From contig OW028582.1 of NCBI GenBank assembly GCA_932294295.1, positions 37,995,704 through 38,059,703 on the forward strand: a stretch of 64,000 nt of DNA, written 5' to 3'. Shown one piece after another: positions 53,453 through 64,000 of this stretch. Numbering within the stretch: the first letter of the stretch is position 1; each line of letters begins with the position of its first letter. A program made the translations under genes and the position numbers. This DNA comes from Alitta virens (Eukaryota; Annelida; Polychaeta; Phyllodocida; Nereididae). Under the pieces are notes generated by a model that did not search any database, was not told where the DNA came from, and was given only the letters and a program-made list of their open reading frames with translations.

Positions 53453-54110
53453 TATCTGCCTCATACAATGTATTAATTATCTTGATTGATTTATTGAAAT
53501 ATTTGTTATCTTAATAATTATCTTTGTTAATTAATGATATTTTATCACACAAATTATCTGTGTTAACAAATGGAAGAATTTGTGTTTGTGATCTGGTCAA
53601 TTGTCTTTGTTAGTTGATGAAATATTTTGTTACTGATTGTGTGGAATATGAGATGTGGATGACTTTGAATTATTTGGTTGTTGAGCAAGATGGTTTATCA
53701 TTGTAAATATTTGTAATTTTCATTGTTGACTTAAATTGTTATGTAAATTGTATTATTATTTTTGCTAGTTTTGCAGATTATGCTTGGTGCTCAAGGTCAG
53801 AGATGTTATTTTTTGATAGACTAGTCTATGTGAAAGTCAGACTTCCATTATCCAAATGCTTTTACAAAGCATTTCAATTTGAGAATGTTGCTCAAAGCAA
53901 CATTTCCACTGTTTCTCTTGTAAAAAAGTAAACCTTTTCTGTTGCCAATATGAATATTTGCCAAATTATGCTTGACAATGGTGTTCGAAGATTGCGGCAT
54001 TGTCCAATTGTGAGCTCCTAAAAATAACAGTAGATTTAATGGTGTAATCCAACTGTTAGCTGCAAATTAAGTGTGCCATTTATGATAATCTATTAAAGTT
54101 TCAGTGTGCT
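53453..54110. other. 3' flank of GGCT copy 3
   Basis: AT-rich, probably 3' untranslated sequence and spacer. No similarity to the 3' flank of copies 1-2 was noticed, and no gene or repeat recognised. Confidence 0.5.
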
Positions 54111-54112
54111 CT

Positions 54113-54860
54113 TTCTAATGACCACTCTTCGTTACACCTTGGCTATGGCTATCTACATGACAATATCTGCTCTTCAAGCAATCCAAAATAAACAACTTGA
54201 TAACCCTGGGATCTAAGATGTCCTTATTAAGTATATTCATCTTCACGAATACAAAGACATTGTATTCTGCTGGATTCCTGGACACGCTGGCATTGAAGGG
54301 AATGAAAAAGCAGACCTGGCAGCAAAAAGGGCTCTTACAAAAGAGATAACTGATTTCACTATTCCATACACTGATTTTAAAATGACTATAAAATCTTTTA
54401 TCATGTCTTGCTGGCAAAGACAATGGAATGAATGTAGTAACAAAAAGTTACATTCAATTTTACCTTGCATTCAAAATAAAATACCTAGTAGGTTCAATAC
54501 TCGCAAAGTTCAAGGAATATATCACAGATGCCTCATAGGACATTCAAGACTTACGTATTTACACCTTTTAGTCAATGAACCGGCACCGGTATGCCAGATT
54601 TGTCGGTGCCCCCTAAAAATCAAACATATTTCATTAGATTGCACCCACTTACAACGCATTAGAAGACCTTTGTTTCAAGCTACTACCTTACAACATCTCT
54701 TTACCAGATATCCAACGCAGACAATTATTGATTTTTTACATGCTTCTGGTTTCTACTACCAAATATAGATAATCAATCTTAACCTAGAGAGCCTCTACAT
54801 AGCCCATTCAGGTGCTGATGAGGCGTTAAACAATAACACACACACACACGTACCTATACA
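54113..54860 (+). mobile_element. I-like LINE 3' part: RNase H and CCHC-type end
   Basis: 5'-truncated. RNase H wording appears as SALQAIQNKQLDN near 54165, then VFCWIPGHAGIEGNEKADLA at about 54256-54315 (the GHxGxxGNExAD box), followed by an open frame 54382-54768 with IYHRCLIGHSRLTY and a cysteine/histidine cluster CQICRCPLKIKHISLDC. An internal stop (GGGATCTAAG near 54208) shows decay. The 3' end reads GCTGATGAGGCGTTAAACAA followed by TAACACACACACACAC. RNase H after RT is typical of I-group elements. Confidence 0.85.
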
Positions 54861-55150
54861 AACTTAGACTTAAATGGCACTAGTTGCATGTCAGGGAACT
54901 CTTCTGTTATTATAAAGGGATAGCAGTTTTAGAATGTAAAGTGTGAAAATGCTTGCCCTGAACATCAGTGAACATGCTGAACAAAAACAATAACAAATAA
55001 AGTTATTTAAAGTCACTGTACACAATTAAAAACACTAGCCAATGGCTATTTTGTGACAAATAAAATGTATATACAATATGTGGTATAATAAAATAACACA
55101 TATAGATACAATTTTTTATACTAAACATTTATCCATAAAACAGATTTCAA
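54861..55150. other. Spacer, nothing recognised
   Basis: AT-rich sequence between the LINE 3' end and the minisatellite; no features seen. Confidence 0.5.
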
Positions 55151-55154
55151 TAAG

Positions 55155-55655
55155 TCAGTTTACCATGAGTTGAGATCCGTGAATGTCAAAATTTGGATAA
55201 AAGTCTGTGAATGAATTTTGATATAGATATCTGTCTGTGTGAATTACCAAATTTTGGTTGATGTCTGTGTAGACAGAAAATTAGAGAATGGTCATTCACA
55301 GACACCAATTTGATCATTCATAGACATGCACAAAATCTGACACCCCCCCCTCCCCCCACAAATTTGGCATAATGACCAACTTTATAGATCTATGGAAGTC
55401 TATGAATGACCTAATTTGAAGATAGATATCTGTGAAAGACCAAGTTTGTGGGTGAATGCCTGTGAAAGACCAACTTTATGGATCTATGGATGTCTATGAA
55501 GGACCAACTTATAGAACTATGGATGTCTATGAATGACTGAGTTTGTAGATAGGTGTCTGTGAACGACCAAATTTGTGGGTGAATGTCTGTGAAAGACCAA
55601 CTTTATAGACCTATGATGTCTATGAATGACCAAATTTGTAGATAGATGTCTGTCA
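55155..55655. repeat. Higher-order minisatellite
   Basis: Degenerate units of about 30 bases alternate among three types: ACCAACTTTATAGATCTATG, GACCAAATTTGTAGATAGAT and GACCAAGTTTGTGGGTGAAT, each followed by a (T)GTCTGTGAA or GTCTATGAA link. The types recur in blocks of about 90-110 bases from 55370 on. A run of C (about 55346-55360) interrupts it. Confidence 0.8.
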
Positions 55656-55794
55656 TGATTGTTTGACGAAGAGTATGTGTGTCTCTGAATTTGTTACCGG
55701 TATTTAACACCCTAGCCGGCGGCCCTTAAATTAACAGAGGTTGTGTGTCACTACCCAGCTTATTTATCAAATTGTGGTGTGGGTTGTCTCACTT

Positions 55795-55978
55795 ACTGTA
55801 GGTGGCACTCTGGTCAAGGTAGAGCCATCTAGTGATTGTTCTCTGAGTTATGAATCATAACATTTTGATGGAGTGTCCTGCTTATTGAGTTCACTGGGTC
55901 ATTCAGTTGTGAATTTGATTATATTGTTTGTCTATGGTTGTCAGTCATTTGCGGTTGATCAGAAGAGATCCTAAGACA
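55795..55978 (+). promoter_or_regulatory. Shared GGCT upstream region, copy 4
   Basis: Contains GGTGGCACTCTGGTCAAGGT and TCTCTGAGTTATGAATCATA, matching the copy 2 and 3 upstream blocks over about 75 bases, and TCAGTCATTTGCGGTTGATC next to the start codon. The middle has diverged. Confidence 0.5.
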
Positions 55979-57912
55979 ATGGAGGACACATTTTTGTACT
56001 TTGGTTTTGGGAGTAATCTTCTAAAAGAGAGAATTCACATCAACAATCCCAGTGCCAAGTTTGTTTGCACTGCTAAACTCAAGGTGATTGTATGCATGTT
56101 TACATTGCATTGCATGTTCAAATTCTAACTAAACATGTTCTTCGATCAATGTATATTTTGAGAGATTACAGTAACTGTTATTTTTCAAGGTCACTTGAAC
56201 ATGTTTGTGTTGATTAGAGATTTCAATATTTAGCATCTATTTTCGGCAGTTTTATCAAATTCATGATTATCATGAACTCCGTTGACTATTTGCTGAATAG
56301 TAGCAGTTTTATGAAATGCTGCAAATACCAACTCAGTGATTGATCAGTAAAGTTGAATATCTCACTGAAGACATGATTTGTATCTGTAATGATTGATCAG
56401 TAAAGTGAACATCTCCCTGAAGACATAATTTGTATCTGTAATGATTGATCAGTAAAGTTGAATATCTCACTGAAGACATGATTTGTATCTGATTGATCAG
56501 TAAAGTTGAATATCTCACTGAAGACATAATTTATATCTTAAGTCAGTTAGGAGACAATCTTTGTTACTTCTCCATAATAATTACCTGTGAGCATGCCTCT
56601 TGCAGTTTGTCATGTGTATTACAAAGCTGTACAGTCATGTAGAGTCGTACAATACAATATCTGGCAAATAATGATTTGCTTAGTACAGGATTACAAACTT
56701 GACTTCGGATACAAAAGTCCTCGGTGGATGGGGGCGGTTGCTACTATCTCGGAGTGTTCCGGAGGCCATCTTTGGGGAGTGGTCTGGAGATTAAATAAGG
56801 AACATTTGGAAAGTCTTGATCAGTGAGTTTTGGTATTAATTAATTCATTGGTTTATATTTAAGGAGTACAAGGGTCCAATCAGTATAGTTGTATGTCATT
56901 GGAACACTTAAAGATGCTTTGAGTGTCATGATTATTGGCTTAGAGGTTGAATAATATTCCCGATCAATACTGTAGTCTAGTTGCAACCTTGGTAATGTAT
57001 CATATTTGAATAGAACAAGTGTTTTCTGAAAGTAAAATTAGAATTTTTTAACGAAAATATTAGTATATCTCATCAATTTCACCTTTAACTCTGGTATGGT
57101 GAATGAATGATCATCTCAGTCTTATTTAGAATTCCACCTTATTGTGAAATGGTGTCCTTTCAGACAAGAAGGAGTTTCGAGCAATGTATATCGTCCATTA
57201 GAAGTTACCGTGGAGACCATGGAAGGCCAACCTCTGACTGTCCGTACTTATCAACTTCTAGAAAGACACCAAGTTGAAGACAAACGGCCGTCACCACATT
57301 ACTTACAAGTTATATTGAATGGTAATGGAATCTGTATATTTTCTATTGTAATGTATAACAACTGTGAAATTGAGACAATCATTAAATTTGGGGTAAGGGC
57401 CTAGCTCAGTGTTAGCGCGCTGGGCTTCCAACCACTGGGTCCCGGGTTCACTACCCGGTTGAGCCTAATTAAGTTGGATGGCTGTTTCATCCTTTGTCTT
57501 ATTGCCATGGTCCCTACCTGTCCTAATTAGCCCATCTGGTGCAGACATACATGTATTGCTTCAATATCACTGCTTTGAAGCTTAGTCAGCTTTTTTGACC
57601 AACTGCCAGAGATGGATGTAATGATGAGATGATAAAGCTTTGAGTCCTCAACATGTTACACATTTACCCCATGGGTTGGGGAATTTTACCTGCCTCATCA
57701 TATATGGCACCATCAATGTAGCATCTTATGCAACTGCTGAGCTGTAGCTAGCTCAAGAGTTCCTGGACTGATACGAACCCATTTATCCATTGCTTTCAGG
57801 TGCCCAAGAAAACCAGCTGCCACAAGGATATATTGATCGGCTACAGAAAATTGAAAATAACAGTTACCATGGGGAAATTGACGTCCATTCAAGTCTTAAG
57901 TCTTTGAAATAA
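55979..57912 (+). CDS. GGCT: Gamma-glutamylcyclotransferase, tandem copy 4
   Basis: Exons 55979-56083, 56689-56822, 57164-57321 and 57800-57912 give 169 residues with phases 0, 2, 1. FGSNL is intact in LYFGFGSNLLKERIHI. The exon 2/3 junction reads LDQQEGV, keeping the catalytic-equivalent glutamate. The C-terminus is shorter (ends SSLKSLK) and lacks the VPKQPT tail of the other copies. Intron 1 holds a 53-base tandem repeat and intron 3 a SINE plus repeat D. The most diverged member; open throughout. Confidence 0.92.
56338..56540. repeat. 53-base tandem repeat in GGCT copy 4 intron 1
   Basis: About four units starting GATTGATCAGTAAAGTTGAA at 56338, 56391, 56443 and 56491 (spacings 53, 52, 48). 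Units differ by single bases and short deletions. Confidence 0.9.
57392..57552 (+). repeat. tRNA-derived SINE, copy 8 (GGCT copy 4 intron 3)
   Basis: Head AGGGCCTAGCTCAGTGTTAG, B-box-like GGGTTCACTACCCGG, body GGATGGCTGTTTCATCCTTT. The 3' tail is lost after GCAGACATAC. Same strand as the host gene. Confidence 0.9.
57598..57730. repeat. Repeat D fragment
   Basis: Shares GATGTAATGATGAGATGATA and following words with 17985-18120. It directly follows the truncated SINE in GGCT copy 4 intron 3. Function and class unknown. Confidence 0.45.
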
Positions 57913-58135
57913 TGTTATTGAATGTCCACTACTATTTAGTCAATCACTTCATTATTTCTATGATTGTAGTACAAAATGTAATAACTGAATTAAATGTGAG
58001 TTATTATAGGGGAGATATTCGAGGTGAGTTTCGTTTTTTCTTCTTTTTATAATCATTTTAAAAATGATTGTACTTGTTTTATTTTTTCAAGTATATTTAC
58101 CTTCAATGATTTCAGAATTATATTGATTCAGGAAA

Positions 58136-58800
58136 TATCTCAGTGAAGACGTGAACTAACATTACACTCACAGTGACCTCACTCAAAGCTCACAGGCTGA
58201 GATCACAGGATGAAATCACAGCTAACCATGCTCACCTCGTGATCTCACGCTAGGTGGAGTGGTATAAAACTATGAATAGAAGATTATTTGTCTCCACCAT
58301 TGATTACAGGCCAGCTAATAACAGAAACTATAAATAGAACTGCTGCTTTATTGTGTAGGTAACCTGCCTTTGATTCTCACTCTTTTTACTCTTGAAAAAA
58401 AAGTGTTTTTTTTATATTTGACCGCATGATAATGGTTTCACTGTCCCTGCATATTAATTTAATTATACCTTGATGTTTCTAAGTGTAGTGGTTAGGGTGT
58501 AGGACTGTTAGGTTTAGGTTAGATAGGTAGGTAGGTTCTTCATTAGTTGTAACAAAGTTACACAGCTTAATTGCTCAGAGCTACCATGGGATGGGAATGT
58601 TGCAGAAACCTAGAATCACACATGATCAGCTCACAGGTTTCTCACAGAGGACTCGCACTGTGACCTCAACTCTGTGAGTTCACTGTGAGACCACTGAGTG
58701 GTTACACTTTTAGCTCAGTGATCTCACAGTATGACCTCTCCATGAGTTTCCTATGAGCTAACTGTGAGCTCACTGTGAGCTCAAATTCTTCACTGGGATA
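58136..58800. mobile_element. Candidate foldback element rich in CTCACAGTGA words
   Basis: Left end CTCAGTGAAGACGTGAA and right end, reverse-complemented, CCCAGTGAAGAATTTGA, are inverted relatives. CTCACAGTGA / TCACTGTGAGCTCA words are dense near both ends in opposite orientation. A tRNA-like GTAGTGGTTAGGGTGTAGGA lies in the middle at about 58488. No coding frame of note; no target duplication identified. Confidence 0.4.
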
Positions 58801-59030
58801 GTAATTATGCATTACGAAGCATTTATCGTGCCAAATGTAATTAATGGTGTATGACCATTCAATTTCTAGTCTTTGTTTTGGAGCAAGCTTTAAAACCAAG
58901 GACTAAGTGCATTGTCTGACATTTTACATTAGTAGTGTCAACATCAAACATTTTCTCATGTTTGTGCACTGATTGAATAACAGACCAAATTACTAAATAA
59001 ATTTGCTAACACAATCCGCAAATTGTGAAA

Positions 59031-61917
59031 ATGGATTTTTTGGTTCATTTTATTCATAGAAGTTCCGTAAAGATGGCTGATATCGCTGAGGTTAGATACT
59101 TTCACACCGTTCTGACTGCTTTTGGCAAAATGCATGTTAACAATGGGAAATGGACTTTGAAACAGATTGTCATGGTTGCATACAATATCATTGTCATCCT
59201 ACTCAACATCATTGTGATGGTTATGTACATGGCAGTACCAGGAAGACTTAGTTCGAGCACTGGAAAAAAACTATCGGCTGATTATACAGTATTTTCTGTG
59301 CATTTATGGTCACTGATTACCTCTATTGCAATGTTTTACATGTCAAGAAAAAATACTTTGGACGTCACCTCTTCTTTTGAATTCATCTCTGCACCTTCCA
59401 AACGCGTCAGAATCCTGGCAATATTTTGCATAGTATTCCTTCAAATAGCATCCATAGTTTCCACATTTATCTTTTGCGTATTTGGAAAAGTGTTGAATAA
59501 GTTACAGACCTGTCCAAAAGAAATTCTAAGCTACAGCTGTGCCTCTGGAATAATAAACATTGCATTTCCGCTTTTAAACTGTCCAAGTCTACTGATCGAC
59601 TTATACCTGGCTTTTGTATGTACTACAATTGGAAGAGAATTTAAGACGCTTTACCAAAATATGAAAAATGCTCTGGAACACCAGAAATTAAAGGAAGAGG
59701 AAATTTTACGGTTAGTATAACCGTGATAATTACAGGGACTACATGGCCAAATGTGCCAAGTGCGTTTTCCATGAGCTTCAGAAGGATAAACGCATGGAAA
59801 ACGCATGGTTTTTGCCTGAATATAATGAGGGGGAAAACCATGCGTTTATCCAAACGTATGGAAAACGCATGTGGCACATTTGGCCATATAGTTCAGGATC
59901 ATATTTTGTCTTGATCAAATGCCTAGTTTTTACCCTTCTCATATAAGTTTTCATGGATTATAGGAACCCAAAAGTAAAAAAGCTGAACACTTTTCATTTG
60001 TGTTCTTTATTCAGTAAAAACCACTATAGTAATCTAGCGCTTTTCTCTCTCTTGCATATCAATTACTTAGTATTGATGACACTTTTTCACAATAGTAATG
60101 ACTTATTATTGCAGATTTCGCCTTGAGTATCACAGGCTGTGCAATATGGTTGATAGCTTTTCCTCCACTCATGCAGCTCTGATTGCATCAGGAATTGCTG
60201 CCCCTGCTGTTGTCACAATCCTGACTGGTTTCAATGTGCTGCTTGAAAACACCTTCAGGCCAGATATTTTTCTATGGCCTCAGATATTTATGTACGCCAC
60301 TCCGATGGCTGGCCTGTTCGTGGGTGGAATTTACCTCTTACATCAGGTTGGCGTATGATTAAAATTATATACTCCACCATGATACCTTTTTAATTTTTTT
60401 TTATGAGGGTTTTAACTTATATATAAGTGAAAAATTTACATTTCTTGTGTGATAATGGAGTATAACTTATTTCAGCATTGAAATTTAACCTACACAATTA
60501 CTAGTTAACTCACTCCTACTGGAGATATAACTGTTACAAAATACACAGGCAGAGAGTCTTTTTGAATGAGGTCTTAGTTGTTAACGATATCAGAATTGAC
60601 CACTAAGTAGTCTTCTTTTTTTGTGTGTGTATGTTTTGACTTATTAAATATCACGACTATTTCTGAATTCAAAAGATAATATTACCGTAAGGTTATGGGA
60701 ACATTATGCGATTAGTAATAATACATTGTACAATTACCATCCGCTTCTATGTTATTAACTTATATTAATTTCCCATTGCAATTATTCACAGGCTAAACTA
60801 CCGTATGGTCTACTATCGGAAATGGAAATTCGCGAAGTTAGCCTTGTCTGTCAGGTATAGTACTTTATGAGATACTCATTCAGTATTTTGTTTATCAATG
60901 TTTTTGTCCTGTCATAAACTAGTGATTGTCACTCATGAGAACAAATCCTTAAAATATATATATATTTTTTTTAATAAACTTTATACTATAACAATGCTAA
61001 TCTATTATCATTTTGTTGCTATTATTATTCTTGAAATATTCTATTAACTTGATAAATTGTAATTGGTAACTCGGGAGATTTCAGCCTACCTTTAAACGCC
61101 TGGGTGGCCTCTCGATAGCGGTCTTAAGACCTTAGGGATCCCTCCCACACATAGAGAAAATTACCTTTTAAATATCTCTTTACTTATGTATTTGTCTATT
61201 GTAAATAAATGTCTTTGTCTGTCTGTCTTGTCTGTCTGTCATACAAGGATTATTACATGGTTTTCTATTCCTATCTTTTCATAACAAAAAAAGTTCATTG
61301 ATTTTTATTTAAAAATTACATCAAGATAACACAACGATTTAATAAGTATATTATTTATTTATTATTATAAGAATATGATTATTTCTGACAAGTAAAACTT
61401 CTTGTGTTCATGCCGACTTTACTAATTGAGAACAGTTTAGGCTTCTAAGCTTCAAGCTTATTGTCTATCCTATTGCCTGTTTGTGCTTATATGGGTTTAC
61501 TCAAATGTCATGTACATTTGTACATGGGATTTTGATGTGAATTACTAACACTACTAAAAGATTAAGATCACCGAGTGGATGTGTATTCATCCAAGTGTAA
61601 TTCACTCTAAAGAAATAAAGTTTACAAAAAACTAAAATTTTAGGTGATTTATTTTAAAATTACCATTTTCATGAAGTTAAATTAAATCTCTGAATGCACT
61701 TGACCAATGTTTTGTTTTACATATGGAAGTCAACAATGTGTTTCAGGTTGATTTGTTTCTTAGAAGAGTGGAGAACTTTTCAGGAGTCTCCATTTTGGGA
61801 TTTGCTAATCTGGACAGCTCAAGTGCCGCTGCGGTATGTTTCTGTTTTGTAATGTATGTAATAGGGATATCCCTCATAGTCAGGAGTGAATTAAACTTTT
61901 TGTTGGTTATATGCTAA
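59031..61917 (+). CDS. Gustatory-receptor-like seven-helix protein (Grl)
   Basis: Related by architecture to the insect chemoreceptor superfamily, whose members are ligand-gated channels or sensors in the plasma membrane; the role outside insects is largely unknown. Exons 59031-59710, 60115-60346, 60792-60854, 61747-61917 encode 381 residues. Predicted helices lie at about 44-68, 84-104, 126-150, 172-199, 246-270, 279-303 and 352-371, with the long fourth-to-fifth loop (200-245) and short C-terminus usual for the family. The last introns are phase 0, followed by EVSLVCQ, VDLFLRRVENFSGVSILGFA and a final helix with MYVIGISLIVRSE where insect receptors have a TY(h5)QF-type motif; the Thr and Gln are not kept. 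The exon 2 donor (CAG|GTTGGC) is weak. Start at 59031; an upstream exon cannot be excluded. Intron 1 contains a MITE. Confidence 0.75.
59738..59892. mobile_element. Palindromic MITE, copy 2 (Grl intron 1)
   Basis: Terminal inverted repeats of 21 bases with one mismatch: ACTACATGGCCAAATGTGCC on the left and ACTATATGGCCAAATGTGCC from the right end reverse-complemented. The arms continue with TGCGTTTTCCATG and GGATAAACGCATGG. Same family as 14543-14686. Entirely intronic. Confidence 0.85.
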
Positions 61918-62040
61918 TGCCAAAGGCAGTGGTATATAGGCAACAACAATTTTAGTTACTTCCTGATTATGGGGGATATGACTAACTTTACTCCATTATA
62001 GATATTTACTAATATGTTTGATTGTTTGTTTTGAGTTACT
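61918..62040. other. Spacer between Grl and LINE
   Basis: Short AT-rich junction holding the Grl 3' flank and the unknown 5' boundary of the LINE; the LINE frame may begin within it. Confidence 0.4.
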
Positions 62041-64000
62041 CTCTTTATTCACAAATGGAAGGGTACCACTACTTCCATTATGAAAGAAAGTACAGACACC
62101 CTAGAGCTAGGAGGCCATCTGGCGGCATAGCCATATTGATTAAGTCAGATATTTTTGAGTCAAAAGCTGTAGCTATCGAAAAAGCAAGTGAACATGCTAT
62201 ATGGCTGAAAATTAGGGGATCAACTCATGAAATTATTATTGGTGGTGCCTATATTCCCCCTGAGGGTAGCATGATCTATTTGAATAGTAGATATGGAAAG
62301 GATGTGCTAAATGAATTGAGGGAGGATCTTGCATGTTTTCTAGATAGAACACCCTTTGCTTCTATTTGTGGTGATTTCAATAGCCGGACAGGTGATATGA
62401 ATGATTTTGAAGAACCTGTAAATGGAAAAAATTCTTCTCTCATCTCTGACTTAGGCACTGTATCTCGTGTTGCAACTACAATGCAACACAAATGGTCCCG
62501 TAAGCGAAGACTGTGTAGAGATAAGAAGGTAAACGCCTTTGGAAAGGATCTCATTAACTTATGTAGGGCAAGCAGTATTAAAATAATGAATGGATTCTTT
62601 GATGAAAGTATAACCGATCGATTTACCTGTCATACTCCTATGGGACAAAGTGTTGTTGACTATTTGCTTTGTAGTGAACCAGCGTATAATTGCCTTCATG
62701 AGTTTGTTATAAATGATAAGCTTACGGAGTCTGACCATACTCCACTTAGCTTTTCTTTTAACTTTCCCAAAGTACCAGAAATAAATAAACACGAAATAAA
62801 TAAACAGACTAAAAATAGTCGGCAGACCAGAACATTCAAGTATGTATTTGACAAGAGTAAAACTGAAGAATACCTCTCTAATTTTGACAATGAAAATGCC
62901 AAGAACACACTGTATAAGCTATGCTGTGATATTGAGTCAGACTATGATACAGATGTGGTCATAGATACTGTATACCAATACTTAACTGATAGAATACGGC
63001 CAACGTTTGAGAAAAAGAAATCTAAATCTGCAAAAAGCACTTTTCCTACTAATAAATGGTTTGATAGTGAGTGTAAAAATCTCAGAAAATCTTTGAATGA
63101 CTTTGCTAAACAGAATGATTTAGCCCTGGATCAAAATAAAATGCAATATGGTATTATGCACAGATATTACAAACGAGTAACTCAAAAGAAAAAAAGAAAA
63201 TTTCAAGGAAATAATAGAAAGGAAATGCAAACTCTCATGGGTAAAAATCAAGCAGATTGCTGGAAGTATTGGAATAAATTAAAATCTGTTGGAAAAATCC
63301 AAGTTAACTGCCCAGACTTAGATACCTTTCATAACTACTTTAAACAACAATCGCTTCCACCAGAGCGTGACTATTTTGACACTGAAAATATGGCACACAT
63401 AGTTAATGCTGTGCAAAATTCCGGTTATAGCTGCAGTAGTGAACTATCTACTCTTATTTGTGATAATGTAATAACTGAAGAAGAGGTCGCCCTGCATTTC
63501 AGGAGACTCAAAAATAATAAAGCGGCTGGCATTGATGGGATACCCGCAGAATTCTATAAATATGCTGGTGAAAATCTTATAACACCATTTTGTGCTGTAT
63601 TCAACCACATTTTTGATAAAGGTGAATACCCATCTCAGTGGTCAGAAGGGCTTATTAATGCTTTACATAAAAAAGGTAACCGCACAGATCCTGATAACTA
63701 TAGAAAAATAACTGTAAATGTAGTAATGGGTAAGATTTTTGACTCAATCCTAAATAGCAGATTATACTTTAAAAATGAGGCTCTAAATCTTGATGATCCT
63801 TGTCAGTTTGGGTTCACCCCTGGGTCAAGCACTACTGACTGTGTCTTTGTTCTTGACACAGTTATAAGTTACCAACAAGCAATGCAAAAACCTGTATACT
63901 TGTGCTTTGTTGATTTTACTAAAGCATTCGATTACATTAATAGAAATGCTTTGTACTACAAATTGATGCAGCAGAATATTGGTGACAAAATGCTCAAGGT
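62025..64000 (+). mobile_element. Non-LTR retrotransposon ORF2: endonuclease and reverse transcriptase, runs off the window
   Basis: One open frame (ATG at 62055) continues to the window edge without a stop, over 640 residues. The endonuclease part keeps SGGIAILIKSD, GGAYIPP, CGDFNSRTGD and the terminal SDHTPLSF box, but its N-terminal motifs are missing, so the copy is 5'-truncated or starts further upstream out of frame. Reverse transcriptase starts at about 63480: RRLKNNKAAGIDGIPAEFYK, NALHKKGNRTDPDNYRKITV, FGFTPGSSTTDCVF, and box A with FVDFTKAFDYINRNAL. The catalytic YADD box lies beyond the window. Long intact frame implies a young copy. Clade uncertain; probably CR1/Jockey-related. Confidence 0.92.

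Noticed and set aside
55155..56540. CRISPR-like array
   Set aside because: Repeats are contiguous and degenerate with no unique spacers; they are minisatellites in an animal genome.

Overview
The window looks like nuclear DNA of an AT-rich invertebrate animal. Supporting signs are GT-AG introns in every recognisable gene, conserved animal housekeeping proteins (mRNA cap methyltransferase, gamma-glutamylcyclotransferase), an insect-gustatory-receptor-like seven-helix protein, a dense layer of non-LTR retrotransposons, tRNA-derived SINEs and small inverted-repeat elements. The species cannot be fixed from sequence alone. All protein identities below were recognised by eye, without a database search.

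Layout. 1-30.6 kb is gene-poor. It holds a diverged segmental duplication (151-1285 versus 6630-8160), four complete SINE copies on the minus strand or plus strand plus one nested copy, several foldback/MITE elements, two CR1-type LINE 3' fragments (22.2-23.6 kb), a promoter-like CpG/CRE cluster at 12.75-13.05 kb with no recognisable gene, and one exon of a receptor-like gene at 27.2-27.6 kb. 30.9-36.9 kb (minus) carries most of an RNMT gene: ten exons, 412 residues, 5' end not found. Its introns hold a hAT-like element with an exact 8-bp target duplication, a long imperfect hairpin and an interspersed repeat.

38.7-57.9 kb (plus) is a tandem array of four complete four-exon GGCT genes. The first two are almost identical, including introns and 3' flanks, and share a downstream degraded LINE (minus strand) with the same internal deletion of its reverse-transcriptase core, so gene plus LINE were duplicated as one unit. 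The third and fourth copies are more diverged. 54.1-54.85 kb is the RNase H and 3' end of an I-like LINE; minisatellites occupy 55.15-55.66 and 56.34-56.54 kb.

59.0-61.9 kb (plus) is a complete four-exon gene for a 381-residue seven-helix protein of the gustatory-receptor-like (Grl) type, paralogous to the exon at 27 kb. From about 62.0 kb to the window end a non-LTR retrotransposon reading frame (endonuclease then reverse transcriptase) runs open off the edge.

How the genes relate: GGCT acts in glutathione/gamma-glutamyl peptide turnover, RNMT in mRNA capping and Grl in membrane sensing or ion conduction. They show no obvious shared pathway. RNMT and GGCT copy 1 are divergently arranged around an interval with CCAAT and CRE repeats. 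The strongest candidates for new biology are the GGCT expansion and the Grl pair.
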